Both the position numbers and the translations under genes were made by a program. Below, piece by piece: positions 1 to 13,500 of a stretch of 64,000 nucleotides of DNA. The stretch lies in contig NW_003546256.1 of assembly GCF_000090795.2 (NCBI RefSeq), positions 148,721 through 212,720 on the forward strand, written 5' to 3'. The first letter of the stretch is position 1. Each line of letters opens with the position of its first letter. The stretch comes from Amphimedon queenslandica (lineage: Eukaryota > Porifera > Demospongiae > Haplosclerida > Niphatidae). Below the pieces are notes generated by a model. The model saw only the letters and a list, made by a program, of their open reading frames with translations, did not search any database and had not been told where the DNA came from.

Positions 1-375
1 TAATAATAATAATAATAATCATAATAATGATAATAATCAGGACTCGCTTAACATTCGCCATCATTCGAGCCTCTATACTCTGTCTCCATGGCTCCAGGAC
101 AAAATGGAGATCTGTTGATACCTGTGACGGAGCCCCTTTGGACCTTATAATGACTTAAATCCATAATTTAACTTTATCCTTATTAAATTATTATTATTAT
201 TATTATTTTTATATATCTCTATCAACCTAATTATTTTTATTTCATTTTTCATTCTGCCCTAACTTTGTCCTAATTCTAACTTTCATTTATAATAATAAAA
301 ATAATAAAAATAATAATAATAATGATAATAATAACGACAACAAGTATGCTAATATCATGTTCACAGTATACATAC
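1..375. other. Non-coding left edge (probable COPS6 intron)
   Basis: This stretch lies downstream of the last visible COPS6 exon and is probably intron. It holds (TAA)n/(TTA)n microsatellites at both ends. A more complex segment at about 38-150 contains no COPS6-like exon in any frame I read. That segment could be a fragment of a repeat, but I cannot identify it. Confidence 0.5.
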
Positions 376-472
376 CTGCTCATGTAAATCAATGTCATCA
401 GTTGAGGGTGTGTCTCCAGTTGTGTACCAACCCACAAACTCCATATCAGCAAATACTTGTTTAACTAATAAA

Positions 473-508
<36 letters not shown>

Positions 509-1004
509 AGTCAAAACAATGGTTGTTGGGTAATATAATAGTATAGCCAGGTAATTTTAGAAAGACAAAATAATGTTTTCTGTGAATTGGTTGCGACCAC
601 GTGACATTGAACTTGTACAAACTTTAAAAATACACCATTCTTTGCCAAAAAATGATACACTTACATTGTTCTTCTTTCGACAGGAAATATTCTCTATCAA
701 GTACCAGTTTATTCTCTTTGGTGGTATCAACTACTAACTCGTACGAATTGCATATCTCAACACTGCGTCCTTTCTGACGGCCCAAGAGTGCACCAAATAC
801 TGAACAGTAAAAAAATAATAAGCAATATTTTTTTACATGTATGCACAAACCTCTAATATTGGTGTCATTTTGAACTTTAACACGCGTAAAGTGATCAGAT
901 ACATTCATTACAACTAGAGGGTGGATGGAGATACTCACAGAACCACTACTCCCTCCACCAGTAACGATTTGCTCAGTTCCTTCTTCCATTGGAATGTCCG
1001 CCAT
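376..1004 (-). CDS. COPS6: COP9 signalosome subunit 6, 5' three exons (partial)
   Basis: CSN6 is the catalytically inactive MPN-domain subunit of the COP9 signalosome, which removes NEDD8 from cullins. Three exons are visible, in coding order: 1004-851, 799-665 and 464-376. The ATG at 1004 opens [12 protein letters not shown]. The MPN core follows, with [15 protein letters not shown], then [21 protein letters not shown], then [21 protein letters not shown] across the second junction. Splice phases 1 and 1 keep the frame open, and the order matches animal CSN6 closely. The rest of MPN and the C-terminal helices lie left of the window. It is divergently paired with profilin. A (GA)n microsatellite at about 476-504 lies just upstream of exon 3 and reads as its polypyrimidine tract on the coding strand. 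Confidence 0.93.
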
Positions 1005-1246
1005 TTTAATTCACAAAGGGTTAAAATTAACCACGTGAAAGCACGTGATTTTTTGATTTGTTTAATTAGAGACGGTGTGATTTGCGGTCTAGTAGGCGGG
1101 GCTTGAGGTAAATATTTTATGTTGCGCGCATGCGCAGATCATTCACCTTGTGACCTCCATTGCCATTGGACAGGGTTAAGAGGAGCTCGCCTCATTCACA
1201 GTCCCCAGATTTACTCAGCAAAGCCTCTCTCCTCTCTATTTTGATA
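1005..1246. promoter_or_regulatory. Bidirectional COPS6/profilin promoter
   Basis: Only 242 bases separate the two divergent start codons. The interval contains two CACGTG E-boxes at 1033-1038 and 1043-1048. It also has a GC-rich GGCGGGGC stretch near 1096-1103 and the palindrome GCGCATGCGC at 1126-1135, which is a perfect NRF1-type core. These are visible motifs; their use as a promoter is inferred from the geometry. Confidence 0.6.
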
Positions 1247-1713
1247 ATGTCTTGGGACTCGTATCTCGATAATTTGATCGGTCATAGTAAAGACGCTAGT
1301 GGTGCTGCTCATGTAGACAAATGCTGTATCATTGGGCTCGACGGAGGGGCTGGTTGGACCACTGCTGGCCATGCTAATGCCTTGAAAGTAAATAATGTGC
1401 TACCAGTGCGTGTGTCATTGTGTTTTATTAGGGTAGCCCAACAGAATTTGCCAATATAGCTAGAGCTTTTAAGAGTAAAGACTTTTCAGTTTTTCAGGCA
1501 AATGGTGTCAGAGTTGAGGAAACAAAGTACCAATTTTTACGTGAAGAGGATGGTAAGACAGTGTATGCCAAGAAGAAGGAGCACGGAGCTCTTACAATGC
1601 AAGCATCGAAAACGGCTATCGTCATAGGCCATTGTCCTGAGGGTGGACAGCAAGGCAATACTAACAAAGCTGTCGCTGTCATTGCTGAATATCTAGAATC
1701 ACTTGGTATGTGA
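1247..1713 (+). CDS. PFN: Profilin
   Basis: Profilin binds monomeric actin, polyproline and phosphoinositides, and feeds actin to formins in the cytoplasm. There are two exons: 1247-1387 (47 codons) and 1432-1713, joined in phase 0, giving 140 residues. The N terminus MSWDSYLDNLIG is the classical profilin N-terminal helix. Residues around 38-47 (GAGWTTAGHANALK) and the C-terminal helix AVAVIAEYLESLGM also fit the family. An upstream in-frame ATG at 1160 is less likely because the extra 29 residues have no family counterpart. The intron is only 44 bases. Length is typical (about 125-140 residues). Confidence 0.93.
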
Positions 1714-2132
1714 ATGGAAGGGAAAAGACTGTCATCTATTTAGCAGTTTGTATATGTTTATTAGCAATATCAAGTATGTTACATTCAATTTTTGGAACTT
1801 TTTTTTCTTTTTTTTAAGTAGCGGTTTCTATTTTTTGTGCTAGTGTACATTTAAACTTAAAAGAAACTTAATTATTATTAATATGTGTTATTATTCAAGC
1901 TATGATTAATAATTTATTGTCTTGATTCTGTTTTTTTTTTTGAGAGAAGATGGTTGTGTGGTTTTATGGAATCCTTGGAATTCACAAGGTGGAGGAGGGT
2001 TGCTGTGATGGGCGTGGCCTATTGATAACCACGCCCATCTAAAAAAATATTGCCCTGTTATGTTACAGATCACTTTACAGTCATGTAATGAGACAATTAG
2101 TAAGAATTTTTAGACTAGTAAACAAGAGTGTA
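1714..2132. other. Convergent 3' region between profilin and the FAM133-like gene
   Basis: The two genes converge here, so this holds both 3' untranslated regions. It is AT-rich with homopolymer T runs. The only structured element is the inverted repeat at 2007-2039, listed separately. I see no further coding sequence. Confidence 0.6.
2007..2039. repeat. Perfect 11-bp inverted repeat with 11-base loop
   Basis: GATGGGCGTGG at 2007-2017 is the exact reverse complement of CCACGCCCATC at 2029-2039. It could form a GC-rich hairpin in an AT-rich 3' region. It may be a 3'-end structure or the remnant of a small foldback element. Confidence 0.7.
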
Positions 2133-3631
<1,499 letters not shown>

Positions 3632-3778
3632 TTTGAATTTGGGTGTGGCCAAAGTGACTAAGCCTACTCTAATTAAAGGTTCAGCCGTTTCAAAGTAAAA
3701 TCAAAAATAATATTGAAATCATAAAGGTAAGTGAAAATGGTGGGATTATTTATATACAGCTTTTTATTCATCTGGTAG
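3632..3778. promoter_or_regulatory. Bidirectional FAM133-like/MED12 promoter and 5' UTR intron
   Basis: The start codons are 147 bases apart on opposite strands. On the + strand, GTAAGTGAA at about 3727 and TCTGGTAG ending at 3778 look like a 52-base 5' UTR intron. Its acceptor abuts the MED12 ATG directly. No TATA box is evident. Confidence 0.5.
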
Positions 3779-5295
3779 ATGTATGTGGAAGAATGCAGAC
3801 CTCTTAAGAGGTCTAAACTAGGTATACCTGATGTATATCCTCAGGAAGTACGCCAAAGAGAAGTAAGGGACACTACTATCAAATTATTATTTTGAAATTG
3901 AAATATAATAAATCCCTAGGATGAGCTAACCATTCAGACAGTGAACAGTGGCCTCCGTATGGCACCAGCTCACAGCTATGAGGTAGTATTACTTTTATTT
4001 GCATGTGAACCTTTTTATCTTCTTTTTTACCCTCATCCTCCTTCAATCCTATCTCATTTATTCTTCTCTCACTCCCTCTTGTAGAATGGTTCTTCTCGTC
4101 AAGACATTCAACACTTAAGATCTGCTGATGTAAGTTTCAGTACATGAACAATTGAACATACATGTACATAATGATGATACATGTAAATTTATGTATTTTG
4201 ATTGTCAATATTTACTTGGTGGGTGTGGCTCACTTATGCCCCTCCTCTTTCTTGTCCAGTTCATATCAAGGCTGAATCAGATCGTTGATACAAAGAAGAG
4301 GACGGCATGGGGACAGGACAGTCAGAAGAAAAGAATGAATCTCTCCAGAGATACATTCTGGCCGGTAAAATGATATTAATTTTTTATTATTTTATCGTAT
4401 TTATGTACCTGTAGGTCCCAGTTGGGAGGAGCAAAAAAGAGCAGGCTGCTCTATGGTTTCAAGGTCTGGCGGGAAATGAGACTCTTGAACAGCTGGTCAA
4501 GAGAAAGGTAGAGGAGATTATTAGTACTTGTATCATTTTAGTTTTTAAATGTATTCTCTTAATAGGTTCCAATATTTAATAAGAGAGAAGACATATTTGA
4601 TGTCTTGTTTGAGAAAGACGTTCCAGTTTCAAGAGCAGTCTGGTACATTAAAGTAAGTAAAATATTTATAACAGTAAAATAAAATTATGTATATGGCATA
4701 TATTTTTCTCTCTTCCCCTCCCTCTTTGTTTTGGCAGATGACAGCAGCCTATTCTTCATTAGGAGCTGAAATGAAACTGTCAGCAAAGAAGAAACAAGCA
4801 ACTGATCCATCATTTGGTTAGCCAGATTTAACACTATCCACCATGTCACCAGGGCCACCAATAGGCTATGTGGGGCCCAGGGCAAAAACTTTGATGGGGC
4901 CCCTACTAATACAAATCTCCCCCCTTATTAATAACAGCGATTAACAAAATGGCCCAGCAAGAGTTAACTTTAAAAAGTTGTCATGATTCTTTGATCTTTT
5001 TCTGTGAAAAACTATGCATACTTTACTACTGACCAGGTGCTTGGGGGCCCCCTATTGATTGGGGGCCCGGGGCAAAATGCCCCACCTGCCCCCCCCCCTA
5101 TTGGCAGCCCTGCATGTCACTAATAATGTATGACCCTGTTACTAAAATTAGCCTCTCTTGTTGTTCTAAATATAGAATGGACCGTTGCACTGACAAAGTT
5201 CATGCAAGAAACAGTTTGGAGGATATCAAACGACTCGTCACATCGCCATGACAGTATATCTAGCAATAAGCAAAACGTAAATCAAGTATTGAAAA

Positions 5296-5383
<88 letters not shown>

Positions 5384-8300
5384 GAGTTTTACTGAAGAGA
5401 CAGTTCAGGAATTATCAAGATGGAAGTATATCAGTGAACTATCATCATGGCTATACCAGGTACTACTAAGTACTAACCTCTCTCTCTCTCATTATCCTCC
5501 CTATTCTTTACTTAACTTTGCTCTCTCTCCTTTCCTTTCTGTAGGAGAACCTTTTGGAGCGTCACGAGTTCCTTCGTTGGCTTATTGAGAGGATCGAGAC
5601 CTCAAAACCTGACGAGAAATCCCTAGTACTATATCTCCCGTTAGCACTAAAGGTACTAACACACGCATTATTGTCACCACCATTTGTTGTATATTATTGT
5701 TGTTATTGTTGTTGTTATTATTGTTGTTGTTGTTGTTTTTGTTTGTAGTATCTCAATGACATCAGTAGATGCGTGTACTTAGCTCGTCCACTCATTCAGT
5801 TTTGTTGTCAGAAGTTTTCTTCTTCTTACGAGATTTATCAAAAGTTCCTCTCCTCGTCTGCTGCTACTGCCAAGCCCAATAAAGACTCCACCCTTGAATC
5901 CATGGAAACCAATGAAGATGACGATGTATTCAACATAGCCACGCCCTCCGCTGGAATCAAAATAAAACAAGAGAAAAGAGAAGGAGATGAGCCTCCAGTT
6001 CGTCATGTCGCTGGTCGCAAGAGAAGCAAGTCCGGCTCTCTCACAGTTACGATAGAGGACTCTGCAATAAATCCTCCAACAGCTAGCACCACCAACCAGT
6101 CCACAATCGGAGGGATGTCCAGCAGCTGCAAACACCACTCGTCCCTTCTCCTTCAATTGAGTTGCATCATTCAAATAATTGCGATACATTGTCCGACTGC
6201 GTTTATCAATGCTAGTCTCACTGGCGGGGTGGGAGGAGGTGGAGGAGGAGGAGGGGTGGGGAGTAAAGGGTTGAGGGATAGTTCTGGGGGTGGGTCAAAG
6301 GTCAGTACTCCTCTGGATAGACTGCCTATGCCACTCTCTGAGATGCCACTGCCTAAGCGAGTGTCTGAACTAGGAAAGAAAGTAAGTGAAGTCTGATCAA
6401 TACAACTTGTATTGACCACCTTCCCCTCTCTCTAGTTTGAGTCAGCACTGGTAGTAGCTGAGAATGAGATAAGACAAAGGACTCGTGCTGCTGAGACCGG
6501 CTGGTCTAGTATGGCCATAGCAGATCTACAGACATCTAATATAAGTATATGAGACACACTATACATGTACATATGTATGGGGGCATACTGTATTTGATGT
6601 TTGGCATACATGTATTTTGTTGTTCCTTCCAGGCCAAATTGTACAGCAGATACTAAAAGTATTAAAAGAATTGGACAAGCATTCATTCACTACGACCAAG
6701 TCACACTCGACTCTCTCCACACTTTACGTTAAAATAATTCAAATACAAAAGCCTAATGAGGTGAGGATTCATAATTAATTGCATAAAACTTTACAAATTG
6801 GAGTACACAAGATAAACTCAGCAGTGTATGGCAATAACTGCAGCTACCAATGATATTATTTGTATCAAAATATGCATCCATTTACATGTACATGTATAGC
6901 TCATTGTGACGAGTTTCATTTTATTTTTTTATTTTTAGTTTTCTCTTCAGTTCAAAGATGCTCTCTGCATGTTGCTCTGCCAGTGGGCAGTCACACCTCA
7001 TCGCCACGGTTATCACCGTCCTCTTGTCGCTGCTCGCCTTTTAAAGAGGATACAGCTAGACATAGCAACTGGGCTGGTCACAACTGACCTCAACATGTTA
7101 GATGATTACTGGGAAACTCCTGATAATCCTCAAGGAACAGCCACTGGTAACAGTGACATGGGGTCATATCCTTTTCAACAGACCTTGTTTAAGTTTTTAA
7201 GTACACATGCTCCATTACCAGGTTTGTGTATTATAATCTTTCTCCTCTCTCTCTCTCTCTCTTTCTCGGTCTTTATGTCTGTCATTACATACATGTACAT
7301 GTACATGTAGGTGCAAATTGACTCTTCCTTATGTCTACATTATGTATCATTACATAAATTATGCATGTACTCTTTCTCTACAGATAGTTTATACTTTCCT
7401 CTGAAAGACAACGAGCCATTTAAACACCTCATTACACTGTTCTCTGAGCTGATTGACCTAAAGGTCTTCTCCTATACGCTCTACCTCTCCACTCTCATTG
7501 CTCGTGGGGACACCACTTTACCCATCATCCCGTCCCTCCCGTTCTTTCGAGGCGAAGGTAACAACCCTCCCCCCTCTCCTGCCCTCTCTGAGCCGGGAGA
7601 ACTAAGCCTCGCCATTCCTCTCTCTCTTCTACCTAATTACGACAGAAACAGTGTCAAGAAGTTTGACGGAGGACAGCAGAAGAGGTCGATGATGTTGGAT
7701 GTGAAACAAGAGGAGAGGACGATATCACCTTCACTGCCTCCATCCTTTGATCATCAGGACAGCTTACTGGCTGGCCTCAGTCATTATGGCTCATCTAGCT
7801 TTGGACACGAGATGGCGATAAAGGTAGAGTATATCAGCTATACAGTGCATTCCTTAACTCTCCCCCCCTCTCTCTCTCTCTTTTAGATGGAGGAGAATCC
7901 ATCATTAAGGCAAATGAGAGCTGATAAGTTGGAAAGGTTGGCTATGCTTGATGAGGATCCACAATTGGTTGATTTTGGTTCCCATCCTTCCTCTCCCATT
8001 AAACCGGACGATTTCAATTTCTCTCTCAACTTCCTTCAAGCTTCTCCCGATCAGTCACTCGATGAGTCATTGGCTCCTCCCACTGCCACCTCTCGTACTC
8101 CGGTTGGTCCTGCTCCATCAACTAAACTAAACACAAAGGCTAATAAGCTCCTCATATATGCTGCATATTTCCCGGCTCATTTACTTGACTCCAGTTCCCA
8201 GGTGCGTAACCAGCGTTCCGTTGTCCTGTGTGGCACCGGTCACCAGGGTATCAGGGTCGAGGAGGAAGTTAAAAGACTTCAAGAGGAAGCGGATACCCTC

Positions 8301-10512
8301 CTTAAAGAACTCTTCTCTAAAGCCTCTCCGGTTTTACCAGACGACGTAAACAAGTTTCTAGACGAGTTTAAGCTTCTTCCTGCTTTTGAGCAGAACTGCA
8401 TTGGAGTGAGTGCCTCTCAGTTCATACTAGGACAAACTAGCGGAGGAGTCTCACATCATTTCCCGTCTTGTTCCCAGCTGGTGTTTGTTACAGAGATGCT
8501 GAGGATCTGTGGCTCGTACAGTCAACTGATACAACTGATTGTTGAGATACTTACGTATGAAGAGGAAAAGAAAGAAGGACAGAGGTCACAGAGCATGTAC
8601 GTGGCTCTACCCCAGTCACTCTCACTTGTAATCGTTGATCTTTTGTGGTTATATTATCCGATTTTATTGTTATCCCTACACGATACACTCGTTGTCTATG
8701 AGAGGTTAGTTAATTATTAATAATAGTTAATTAGTGTGGCTAGTTAATTAAGTGATAGTTCATTAATGTGACTAATTAATTGAATCTTCATCATTTATCA
8801 ATTTGTATAGGTTGTATCGTCTTATTGAAGGATTGTTGAAGCAAACAAAGTTTTCAGCGGTGCAAAAGAAAGTTTTCCTTTTCTTGAAACACCTTCAAAC
8901 TCAGTGCTACTATCTTGAGGTTAGACATGGGAGTAGCAGCGCTCTGTAATAGTAATAGTTTGGCTCATCTACACTGTACTTATACTGTACTATAGTACAT
9001 GGTATTTCAGTTAAATGCTTCTTACACTTTTTCCTATTGCATTTACATCTTTTTACATGTACATGTATGTTCTGTAGAAATTTTGAGCTGATTCCAATCA
9101 AAATTGGATTTTATATGAATTTTTAAATTTATTGAAAAACCGGGCCAAACTCCCTGTACAGGGTCTTTGGCCAAATTCAACCAAAAATGACTAGGAGAGA
9201 ATTCTTTGTTTTTATATTTTTTTCTGATACATATACATGTTCTTATGCTGTGTAGCAAGTTTGAGCTGATTCCAATCAAAATTGGATTTTATATGAATTT
9301 TAAAATTTATTTAAAAACCGGGTCAAAGTCCCTGTACTTTATAGTACAGGGTCTTTGGCCAAATTTTGCCAAAAATGACTAGGAGAGAAATTTTTATTTT
9401 TACACTTTTTTCTGATACATATACATGTCCTTATGCTGTGTAGCAAGTTTGAGCTGATTCCGATCAAAATTGGATTTTATATGAATTTTTAAATTTATTA
9501 AAAAACAGGGCCAAAGTCCCTGTACCTATTCATTTTATCTTATTATTTTTCTCTCACTTATTTCCGTTATTATTATCTCTTTTTTTAACCTACTATTTAT
9601 CCCTGTGTTATATCTATTTTGTTTAAAAAAAAATGTTTATTTAAGGGCTCAGTTCCCTCCTACACTGTACTATAGTACAGGGTCTTTGGCCAAATTTTGC
9701 CAAAAATGACTAGGAGAGAATTCTTTATTTTTATAATTTTTTCTAATACATATACATGTCCTTATGCTGTGTAGCAAGTTTGAGCTGATTCCAATCAAAA
9801 TTGGATTTTATATGAATTTTTTAAAGTTACCCCAAATGCAGTGTACATACAGTATGTACTGTACAGACTATAAGTTCAATGCAGTTGTGACTCTTTGTTT
9901 TTACTTTTCATTGTAGAGGACGTATCCGGTTCTTCCTAATTTTTTCAATAATTATTGCGTTCCTTGTGTTGAAGATCTACCATATACTCCAAGTAGCATG
10001 TTACCCAATTTATTGAAGTAAGAATAATTATGTTTAAAATCATATTAAATTATAATTTAATAATAACGTTTGTTATTAAATGTATTTTAGGACTTTCAAT
10101 TAAGTTTTTCTTTCAACTGATAATAATGATAACAGCAGAAATAATAATAATATATTTGTGTATATTGAGATTGAGCTTCTTTTTAATTTATTTTAGGAAT
10201 TGCATGGATAATTCTGTTTTTATTGGAGCCAGACCAGGAGATAGGTAAGTATCTCAAAGCATGTACAATTGTGCATTACATATGATGCAAGTTATGTACA
10301 TGTACATGTATAAATCTTTTTTTTCCACTTTTTCACATTTTTTTCTTTCTAAAGTGAACAGGCTCTTAGCAGTGTTGTGAATTATTCGACAAGCAAAAGC
10401 TCATTCTTCATTGTCTGTGAAATATTTGCCATTGTTCTACAAAGACAGACATCACTGTAATGGACACACACATACACACATGCATGTACATACACTTATC
10501 TTTTTTGATGAT

Positions 10513-10571
<59 letters not shown>

Positions 10572-13500
10572 ATTTCTTTCTCATTCTTTATTTATTTCCC
10601 CTATCAGACTAACTCTTACAACACTGGCTCACATTAGTTCAGAACTATCAATATTCATAGATCTGCTTCCCAAGGAGCTCCTAGGAGCAGTGAGAGCACT
10701 CTGTATACCTAATGCAATATATAAAGCCTGTGCCACTGGTTACTCTCAACTGGCACAAAAATCCAATGTAAGTACATGTACATGTACATGTACGTATATA
10801 ATGTATAGTAATAAATTGAGTGATATTTGTTATGCTACATGTATGTTGTAAGTTTGAGCCCACTTTATTTTGAATTTATGGTCATTCATTTATGAAAATC
10901 AACTCCAATTTAGATGCAATAATATCAATGATGTATTTTTCTTATATTATAGGTTCTGTCTACTCCTGGTATGCATAAGAATTTTGTGACATTTATTGGT
11001 CTACTCCTTGCCTTCAACTGCTTTACCATTCACGACATTATAACTTACATCATAAAACCAATGTTTAAAGTCTACCTACTCCATCCACAGCAATCATGTA
11101 AGGGAAGGAGTGTAGAAAAGAGAATTAGAGAAAGAGTGAGAGAGCTCATAAGATAATGTTTTTTTTTTCATTAGCTCAAGCTAATCAAGGGACCCTCTCT
11201 CTTCAGTTTGTAAGTCTCTTACTGCGCCATATACTAGTTGATAAGTACATACGAGGAGAAGTGAATGACGATGGGGTCAATATAGTCTACCCTCCCTTTG
11301 TTTCTCATTATCTACTCGCTAAAAGCAAAGAGCTAAGCTTTGATGTGGTCCTCAATCTTTTGAAGGAGCTTTTGAAGCTTTCCAAGGACACTCTGAGGTC
11401 ATCCAGAGGCACCACATGGGGAGGGAAGACTGGGATGTCCATTTTGGTGGAATCTTTTCCTTCCGGGAGCCAAGGAAACGAGGCTGTGAGTATTGAATGT
11501 ATAATGTTGTGTTGTTCAATTTGTACTCTCTTCTCTTCTTCATAGGCCTTGATTAAGCTAAGAGAGACAATGGAGTTGATAGCAGAGCAGGATTGGGTTA
11601 GGGAGCAGTGCAGCAAGCAGGACTCAAAGCAGCTACTCCATGTTGAGAAACTTGGTGATGCCAGCCTCTCACCAGCTCAGGTAACAACAATAGCTGCTTC
11701 ATAGTTCAATAAGTTCATGCATACATGTATGTGCACTTGGAAAATTTGGACTTAAATGCAGTTTTAAGAATGCAATGTGCTCTTCTCCTTTCTTTATAGG
11801 CTCAGTATTTGCTTCATTTACTCATTCCTTATTGCCCAGAAGACACTGTGAAGAGGATCAATGAATCCAGTGGCTCCCTCCCTCCTTTCATGACTCATCC
11901 TGAACAAACCGTTGACAGGATTTTAAAAGTATTTTAATCTTTTTTTTATATCTTGCACGCTAGATGAAATTTAAACGAGTTTCTTTTCTAGAATTTAGAT
12001 CAGTGGACGCTCCACAATGCTTTGCTTCATCTTAATTTGAACATTAATTCATCACTGCACCTTGTTAGTTCATACTCCAAGTATTATCCTACTCTCTCTC
12101 ACCCCCCCCCTCTCTCTACTCAATAGCACAGCATTGATCATTTATCTCAGAGTGTCATTCAAGTATTTGAAGACTCTTGTACTGAAGAATGGACTGAAGA
12201 CTCCTCTTCACAAGTTGACGGAGCCTATTGGTTAGTAGCTTTGAATGCGTGTACACAACCATCTCCTTGAATTCTTACGTTATCCTATGTCTTTCCTCCT
12301 TTCTTGTCCCTCCCTCTCTCTCTCTCTCTCAGTCCTAGTATATGGTTAGTGACTCCATTGGTGAGCGAACTCCCTAAGAGTGTACTGGGTAAGATACTAA
12401 AGAGTGCTGGTAATGTCCTTGGTAAGGGACAGTGGTGGAATCTTGATAGACAGCAAGAAAGACGGAGATCAACAAGAGCCTCTATGTATGCAGCAATCTT
12501 GTTTTGTTTATTTTTAGAAAATTTTGTCTCCTATTTTGTATTTTAATCCTTAATGTGCTACGTGTGCACTATTATCATATGTTTTCCCTATAGTACTCCT
12601 ACTACTCCTAATCCCAAGACTGGTTTACAATGGCAGCAGCCGTTCCTTGAGTTAGTGTTGGCATGCATGAATTCCAATCACAGCAACCATGAGGAGCTAC
12701 TGGGTCCATTGCAGAAACAGCTCACTACCTTTCTAACTGCCTTTGAAAAGGTGGACTGAGTCACTATAATGTCATATTCTGTACACATGTATCTCAACTG
12801 TTTCTTTAAATATTGTGTTCATTTTAATGTAGGATAGCTTTCCAGCAGATGAACAGAATAAGTCAATGCTTTATACTGCATTGAAACTAAGGCTTGGTTT
12901 GGTAAGTGCATCTATTAGTCAATGATACATGTACTTTATGGCTATAACTCTAAAAATTGAAGTCGGAATCAACTCAAACTTTCTACACAGCTTAAGGACA
13001 TTAATATGTATCAGAAAATGTACTAAAAATTGGGAGTGATGTTGGAGCCATTTTTTGAAAAAAAAAACCATGGGCTATAGCCTTGGGTATTTTTCAAAAA
13101 TTGGACATTTAAAAAAAATGCTCATGACTCAAAAAATTTAAGTCGGAATCAACTCAAACTTTCTACACAGCATAAAGATATCAATATGTATCAGAAAATG
13201 TAATGAAAATCGGGGGTGATTTTGGAGCCATTTTTGGAAAATTAAATTAATCCATTATCATTAATAGGTTGGCTCAATGTTGCCCTCAGTCTGTTCAGTG
13301 TGTGAGTCCAATGTACTGGATTGGGTATCATTACTGATTCCACTGATATGCTCTGGAGCTGTTGATAGGCAGCCAGATAACAGGTTCATGGAGTGTCCGC
13401 ATCTAATACTAACTTAGTTCTTTTGCTCTTTCTCTTTCTCTCTAGTGAATTATTCACTAATTGTTTGGATATGTTAAGTGCCCTATTACAAGCTCTTAGT

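Noticed and set aside
38-150. Segment that might be another COPS6 exon or a transposon fragment
   Set aside because: No frame on either strand resembles the next part of CSN6 or a recognisable reverse transcriptase or transposase.
1160-1246. Upstream ATG adding 29 residues to profilin
   Set aside because: Profilins begin MSW..., which is exactly at 1247; the extension has no family support.
5130-5384. Open frame with a long poly-Leu tail
   Set aside because: It is MED12 exon 8 read through its donor into the (TTA)n intron tract.
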